Source: DRQF01 sp964559135 (GTDB lineage Bacteria > Planctomycetota > GCA-002687715 > DRQF01). Taken from it: a DNA stretch of 10,578 nt. The stretch lies in contig CAZLGG010000129.1 in the NCBI GenBank assembly GCA_964559135.1, forward strand, positions 1-10,578. Direction: 5' to 3'. The translations under genes were made by a program, and so were the position numbers. Positions 7,567 through 10,578 of the stretch are shown here, in pieces (within the stretch, counting starts at the first letter, position 1; each line of letters opens with the position of its first letter). The notes below the pieces were generated by a model. The model saw nothing but the letters and a program-made list of their open reading frames with translations. It searched no databases and was not told the origin of the DNA.

Positions 7567-7585
7567 CCGGGATGCGACATCCCGG
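7567..7585. repeat. Perfect 8-bp inverted repeat in the divergent intergenic region
   Basis: CCGGGATG at 7567-7574 and CATCCCGG at 7578-7585 are perfect inverted copies separated by CGA. The element lies in the 84 bp between the start of the giant haem protein (7522, minus) and that of the small zinc-ribbon membrane protein (7607, plus), just 8 nt before the latter's ribosome site. It could be an operator shared by both promoters or a 5'-leader hairpin acting on the plus-strand gene. No T-run follows, so a terminator is unlikely. Confidence 0.5.
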
Positions 7586-7593
7586 CACGCCAT

Positions 7594-7600
7594 GGAGGAA
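7594..7600 (+). promoter_or_regulatory. Shine-Dalgarno GGAGGAA that selects a GTG start
   Basis: GGAGGAA ends 6 nt before GTG at 7607. The in-frame ATG at 7592 overlaps this site, and the ATG at 7562 lies upstream of the hairpin, so neither could use it. This is why the small membrane protein is annotated from GTG. Confidence 0.7.
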
Positions 7601-7606
7601 CCCACA

Positions 7607-7942
7607 GTGTCCGATGACGATCGTTCGAGTGACTATGTGACGAAGCCCGTCGATTTCAGGAGTATTCTGGCGCGCCGCGCCATTCCCGTCGCCCTTGCCG
7701 AGAGTCTTGGTTTGGTCGCGGGGACTTTGATCCTCGTGATGAAGCCCGAGTGGAATTTCGCAGGGTGGGGCATCATCGGCGTCAGCGTCCTCTTCGGAGT
7801 CGTGTTCACTTTTCGCACGGTACGCAATCTCCCCTGTCCCGACTGCGGCGGGATCATGGAGCGCGACATGCAGCGTCGCGCCTTGCGGTGCGATCGCTGC
7901 AGAATCTTTTGGTCCGCTGGGGGGAGAGCTTCGACGCGGTGA
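7607..7942 (+). CDS. Small two-helix membrane protein with C-terminal zinc ribbon
   Basis: This is a 111-residue protein of unrecognised family. The N-terminus is acidic and polar (SDDDRSSD). Two membrane segments follow at about 25-45 (AIPVALAESLGLVAG) and 52-70 (AGWGIIGVSVLFGVVF). The tail carries two Cys pairs, CPDC at 77-80 and CDRC at 95-98, spaced like a zinc ribbon. With both helices crossing, the N- and C-termini lie on the same side, and the zinc-binding tail is most simply placed in the cytoplasm. The GTG start rests on GGAGGAA 6 nt upstream. It is divergent from the giant haem protein and convergent with another small zinc-ribbon gene 12 bp away. No enzymatic motif is visible; a structural or regulatory role is a guess. 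Confidence 0.72.
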   Translation: MSDDDRSSDYVTKPVDFRSILARRAIPVALAESLGLVAGTLILVMKPEWNFAGWGIIGVSVLFGVVFTFRTVRNLPCPDCGGIMERDMQRRALRCDRCRIFWSAGGRASTR

Positions 7943-7954
7943 CCCGCGACGGAG

Positions 7955-8287
7955 TCAGACGCGGCGGCGGCCTCGAGTGCGACGCACGCGGGCCGTGCGT
8001 TCCACGGGAACCTCATCAGCCATGGCGCGCATCTTTTGACGGCGAGTGACGAGACGGGGTCTGTTGGGATGATTGGCGGGCTCGGCACCGGCCTGGGGAG
8101 TGGCGTTTTCCGCTTCGGCGGCGGTAGGCTGCCAGTCCAAGGATTCGATCAGAACGTGGAGATAGAGCTCGCCACCGTCGTTCTTCCTGACGCGAAGCTC
8201 GGAAGCGCAACGGTGACACACGACCTTGTCGCCGAGGGCATCCTCGGACAAATCGTAGCCCAGCTCACAAACAGGACATTGCAGCAT
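7955..8287 (-). CDS. Small soluble protein with N-terminal MJ0042-like zinc ribbon and basic tail
   Basis: This 110-residue protein starts M-L-Q-CPVC. The Cys pairs at 4/7 and 24/27 (CPVC, CHRC), with Gly19 and VV before the second pair, resemble the MJ0042-type zinc finger often found at the start of myxobacterial and planctomycete proteins. Residues about 39-52 (GELYLHVLIESLDW) look like a folded strand or helix. The rest is a low-complexity Ala/Pro region, then a strongly basic tail (R-rich from 98 to 109) that could bind nucleic acid. No membrane segment is seen. GAGGA lies 7 nt before the ATG, supporting the start. A candidate promoter sits about 60 bp upstream (8349-8376), so it may be transcribed separately from the RND gene that precedes it on the same strand. 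Function unknown. Confidence 0.72.
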   Translation of the reverse strand: MLQCPVCELGYDLSEDALGDKVVCHRCASELRVRKNDGGELYLHVLIESLDWQPTAAEAENATPQAGAEPANHPNRPRLVTRRQKMRAMADEVPVERTARVRRTRGRRRV

Positions 8288-8311
8288 GGTGTTATCCTCG
8301 AGTCGAATTGT

Positions 8312-8330
8312 TTGCAGTGGGAAAGTGCAA
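8312..8330. repeat. Inverted repeat TTGCA-N9-TGCAA in the leader of the zinc-ribbon gene
   Basis: TTGCA at 8312-8316 and TGCAA at 8326-8330 are inverted copies 9 nt apart. They lie between the candidate promoter (8349-8376) and the gene start at 8287 on the minus strand. The spacing of about 1.4 helical turns centre to centre would suit a dimeric repressor, but the half-sites are short and could be chance. Confidence 0.25.
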
Positions 8331-8348
8331 GTAGGACTGGGCTTTCAC

Positions 8349-8376
8349 ACCATAGGAAATCACTCCCCTGATTCAA
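8349..8376 (-). promoter_or_regulatory. Candidate sigma70-type promoter for the zinc-ribbon gene
   Basis: Read on the minus strand, TTGAAT (8376-8371) and TATGGT (8354-8349) each match four of six consensus bases with a 16-nt spacer. This would give a leader of about 54 nt. The 95-bp gap (8288-8382) after the RND gene is AT-richer than its surroundings. A short inverted repeat AATCA-N6-TGATT (8358-8373) overlaps the spacer and the -35 box, and could be an operator or a weak terminator stem for the RND gene. Confidence 0.35.
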
Positions 8377-8382
8377 AGACTT

Positions 8383-10578
8383 TCAGTTTTCCTCGGCGGC
8401 CGATCTCGAGGGGGGCGCGGCTGATTTTCGCGCGTCCCATTCGAGCAAGAAGGGGAAGAGGGCGAGATCGCCGGCGAGAGCGCTGACGGCCACGACCGTC
8501 AGGAGAAGCCCGAAGTCCGCCAGAGATTTCATTCCGCAGGGGAGGTAGCAGAGGCCACCCACCACCAGGATCAAGGACGTCAGGACGATGGCGCGGCCCG
8601 TGGAGGCCAACGCGGCATCGATGGACTCTCGGGGGCTCCTTTCCGGATGACGTCGACGCTCGTGCAAAAAGGCACCCGCCAAGTGAATCGTGTCATCCAC
8701 CGCGAGTCCAAGACCGAGCGCGTAGATCATGACGATGCCGATGCGTAGAGGAATCCTCAGCCATGCCCCCACACCCAGAACGAAGAGGATGGGGATGATG
8801 TTGGGAAGCATCGCGATCAAACCCAATCGCATCGAGCGAAAGATGATGGCGAGGAAAGCCGCGATCGCGACAAATGAGAGCAGGAGGCTCCAAAGCATCG
8901 TGGTGACGACGAGCCGCGCGCTCCGATGTGCAAGAAGGGCGTAGCCGCCGGGCGTCGTGTGGACATCCCCAGGTAAGGCCTTCGCCGACCCGTTGAAGTC
9001 ATCGACGAGGGCCAGATACTGAGTCGTCGTCAGATCCATCGTATCGAACACGAGACGCCCTTTGCGAAAAGAGGGCTCGACGACATGGGAGGGGAACTCC
9101 GGGGCTCGCTTCAGGATGGAAAGGCCGAGTCGAATCCGTTCATCGCTCAACGCGCCTTCCGGGTCTCCGAGGGCGGCCCGAACCCACGAGGTGTACGACT
9201 CGATGCCCGTCACCTCTTCGTTTCGGACGAAACGCTTCTGCAGGTCCTCGATCGCGCGGAAGATCTTGGGGTCGTCGAGGGCTCCGTTCACGTCGACGAC
9301 GAATCGGAAAAGACCTCCGAAGTTGGACTGATAAAGGGCCATGTTGACAGCCGCGGGATCGTCGTCGGGGATCTCTTCGAGAACGTGGGAGTCCACTCTC
9401 AATCGGGGCAATCCGCTCATGCCGAGCACAAGCAGAAGAGCGACCGCGGCGTAGGCCGGCCGCCCCCATCTCCAAGACCCGTTCGCCATGACCGCTGTCA
9501 GACGGTCCGGCGGGCCAAGCGCTCCCCTCCAGAACGTGAGTCCCATGGGAACGATGACCATGACGGACAGATAGGTGACGAAGACGGCGAGCGCCGCCTT
9601 GACACCGAAGGCGCGCACCGCGACGTGATCGGCGATGAGCAGGGAGAGGAATCCGATGCCCGTCGTGAGGGACGTGTGGAAGCAGGCGGGCCCCACCTTG
9701 TGGAGCGTTTCCGCCAGCGCCCCTCGCTCGTCGAGTCCGCCGAGTCTTGCCGCCTTGAAGGCATGGACCAGGTGAACCGCATCCGAGAGGCCGATGATCA
9801 CGATGAGAGCCGGGACCGCCGCGTCCAGGATGGAGACTTCAAGCCCCATGGCGGCCATCAATCCCGCGTCGAGAAGCGCCGCCACCAGAACCGCGACGAG
9901 CGGCAGAAAAGCCCCTACGAGGCTGCGAAACACCCATGGAAGAAGCACAGCAAAGACGACGGCCTCGATGAGAACGCTTTCTCCCATGCCTCGTTTCATC
10001 AACCGGCGGATGCTGGCTTGGATACTCGCGCCGCCAGTGAACCGAACGGTCACTCCCTCGGGCACGAGACGGGGCAGAGTCGTCCTCAGGTCCTCGAAGA
10101 GACCGTAGATGTCATCCTCGTCCCGGGGGCCGCCTCCCAAGTACACGGCCGCCGTGCGCCCGTCCTTCGAGAGGAGTTTGTTCCGAAGAAGGGGATGTCG
10201 CGCCAACTCGCCCCGCAATCCGTTCTCGATGCGCAAGTCCTTGAATCGACGAGGAACTGGAAGACCTCCTTGCCATCTGACGACCGGCGCACGTGGCAGA
10301 CAGAAGACACGAAGGGGAAAGCGCTCCTCCAACTCGCGCGCGATCTCATCGAGGACGTCGAGATCCGCCGGTGCCAGAGGGCGGGGCCACTCCAGCATCG
10401 CGATGTAGTCGTAGCGCTTGGGGGGAAAGACGGCGGCGTCCGCCTGGACGCGGCGCAGCCCCTCTCGATCGCCCTCGAGGAGAGGCGAGATGGAGAAGTC
10501 GACGCGAAGACGTGGGAGCATCCATGCGGAAAGGGCCATCGCCAGGAGTAAGGCGATGCCGATCGTCCGCCTCCTCGC
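8383..10578 (-). CDS. RND/MMPL-superfamily exporter, 5' end cut by the window edge
   Basis: This is an inner-membrane transporter of the RND superfamily (MMPL/COG1033 type), expected to export lipids or other hydrophobic compounds using the proton gradient. At least 731 codons are present, and the frame is open to the last base. Residues R-R-R-T-I-G then a hydrophobic run at the very edge are the first membrane helix, so only a short N-terminus is missing and ATG 10539 is not the true start. Numbering from the edge: extracytoplasmic domain 1 about 30-195; helices 2-6 about 200-345 with IGLSDAVHLVHAF near 262-274; helix 7 about 373-390; domain 2 about 393-555; helices 8-12 about 555-710 with PNIIPIL near 592 and GLAVDDTIHL near 624. 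The Asp residues in helices 4 and 10 fit the proton relay position. The duplicated layout and length are usual for the family. No periplasmic adaptor or outer-membrane channel gene lies in view. Confidence 0.87.
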   Translation of the reverse strand, partial: ARRRTIGIALLLAMALSAWMLPRLRVDFSISPLLEGDREGLRRVQADAAVFPPKRYDYIAMLEWPRPLAPADLDVLDEIARELEERFPLRVFCLPRAPVVRWQGGLPVPRRFKDLRIENGLRGELARHPLLRNKLLSKDGRTAAVYLGGGPRDEDDIYGLFEDLRTTLPRLVPEGVTVRFTGGASIQASIRRLMKRGMGESVLIEAVVFAVLLPWVFRSLVGAFLPLVAVLVAALLDAGLMAAMGLEVSILDAAVPALIVIIGLSDAVHLVHAFKAARLGGLDERGALAETLHKVGPACFHTSLTTGIGFLSLLIADHVAVRAFGVKAALAVFVTYLSVMVIVPMGLTFWRGALGPPDRLTAVMANGSWRWGRPAYAAVALLLVLGMSGLPRLRVDSHVLEEIPDDDPAAVNMALYQSNFGGLFRFVVDVNGALDDPKIFRAIEDLQKRFVRNEEVTGIESYTSWVRAALGDPEGALSDERIRLGLSILKRAPEFPSHVVEPSFRKGRLVFDTMDLTTTQYLALVDDFNGSAKALPGDVHTTPGGYALLAHRSARLVVTTMLWSLLLSFVAIAAFLAIIFRSMRLGLIAMLPNIIPILFVLGVGAWLRIPLRIGIVMIYALGLGLAVDDTIHLAGAFLHERRRHPERSPRESIDAALASTGRAIVLTSLILVVGGLCYLPCGMKSLADFGLLLTVVAVSALAGDLALFPFLLEWDARKSAAPPSRSAAEEN

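Noticed and set aside
10537..10539. ATG at 10539 as the true start of the RND exporter.
   Set aside because: The frame stays open to the window edge and encodes the basic residues and first half of the first membrane helix upstream of this Met.
9085..10551. Long plus-strand open frame (488 codons) opposite the RND gene.
   Set aside because: The product is rich in Arg, Glu, Asp and His with no hydrophobic core; it mirrors the RND coding strand.
1..10578. tRNA, rRNA, CRISPR array, transposon ends or phage genes.
   Set aside because: None was seen: no spaced direct repeats, no transposase-like protein and no cloverleaf or rRNA-like stretch was recognised on reading; a dedicated search was not possible.

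Overview
The window is GC-rich (third codon positions mostly G or C). Gene content points to a member of the PVC superphylum, most likely a planctomycete. The indicators are a very large protein with a Pirellula/Verrucomicrobium-type dehydrogenase-like propeller, HEAT repeats and a C-terminal c-type haem domain; a planctomycete-style cytochrome c fused to a DUF2231 membrane domain; and a secreted squalene-cyclase-like toroid carrying beta-sandwich modules. This placement is inferred from protein families; no rRNA or other marker gene is present.

Left part, plus strand (1-4118): an apparent three-gene operon. A small polytopic membrane protein (62-505) is followed without frame change by a further 40 sense codons of hydrophobic coding-like sequence after its TGA. 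That second reading ends in a TGA overlapping the ATG of the next gene (ATGA, 625-628). Next come the cytochrome c-DUF2231 fusion (625-1449) and a secreted toroid/beta-sandwich protein of about 875 residues (1491-4118).

Middle, minus strand (7522-4145): the giant propeller-HEAT-cytochrome c protein, convergent with the operon and separated from it by only 26 bp. An 84-bp divergent region with a perfect 8-bp inverted repeat separates it from a small plus-strand membrane protein with a C-terminal zinc ribbon (7607-7942).

Right part, minus strand: a small soluble protein with an N-terminal zinc ribbon and a basic tail (8287-7955) lies tail-to-tail with the previous gene. Upstream of it is an RND/MMPL-type exporter (10578-8383) whose 5' end runs off the window.

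The first two operon genes and the large minus-strand gene suggest extracytoplasmic electron transfer or oxidative breakdown of organic substrates, as is typical of planctomycete paralogue families. No substrate can be assigned from sequence alone. The most unusual feature is the in-frame TGA at 503-505. It sits in a C-P-V-UGA context (a CxxU pattern if decoded as selenocysteine) and is followed 17 nt later by a perfect 7-bp hairpin with a G-U-U loop. It is either a recoded codon, a recent nonsense mutation or a base error, and the window alone cannot decide between them. No tRNA, rRNA, CRISPR array, insertion sequence or phage gene was seen.
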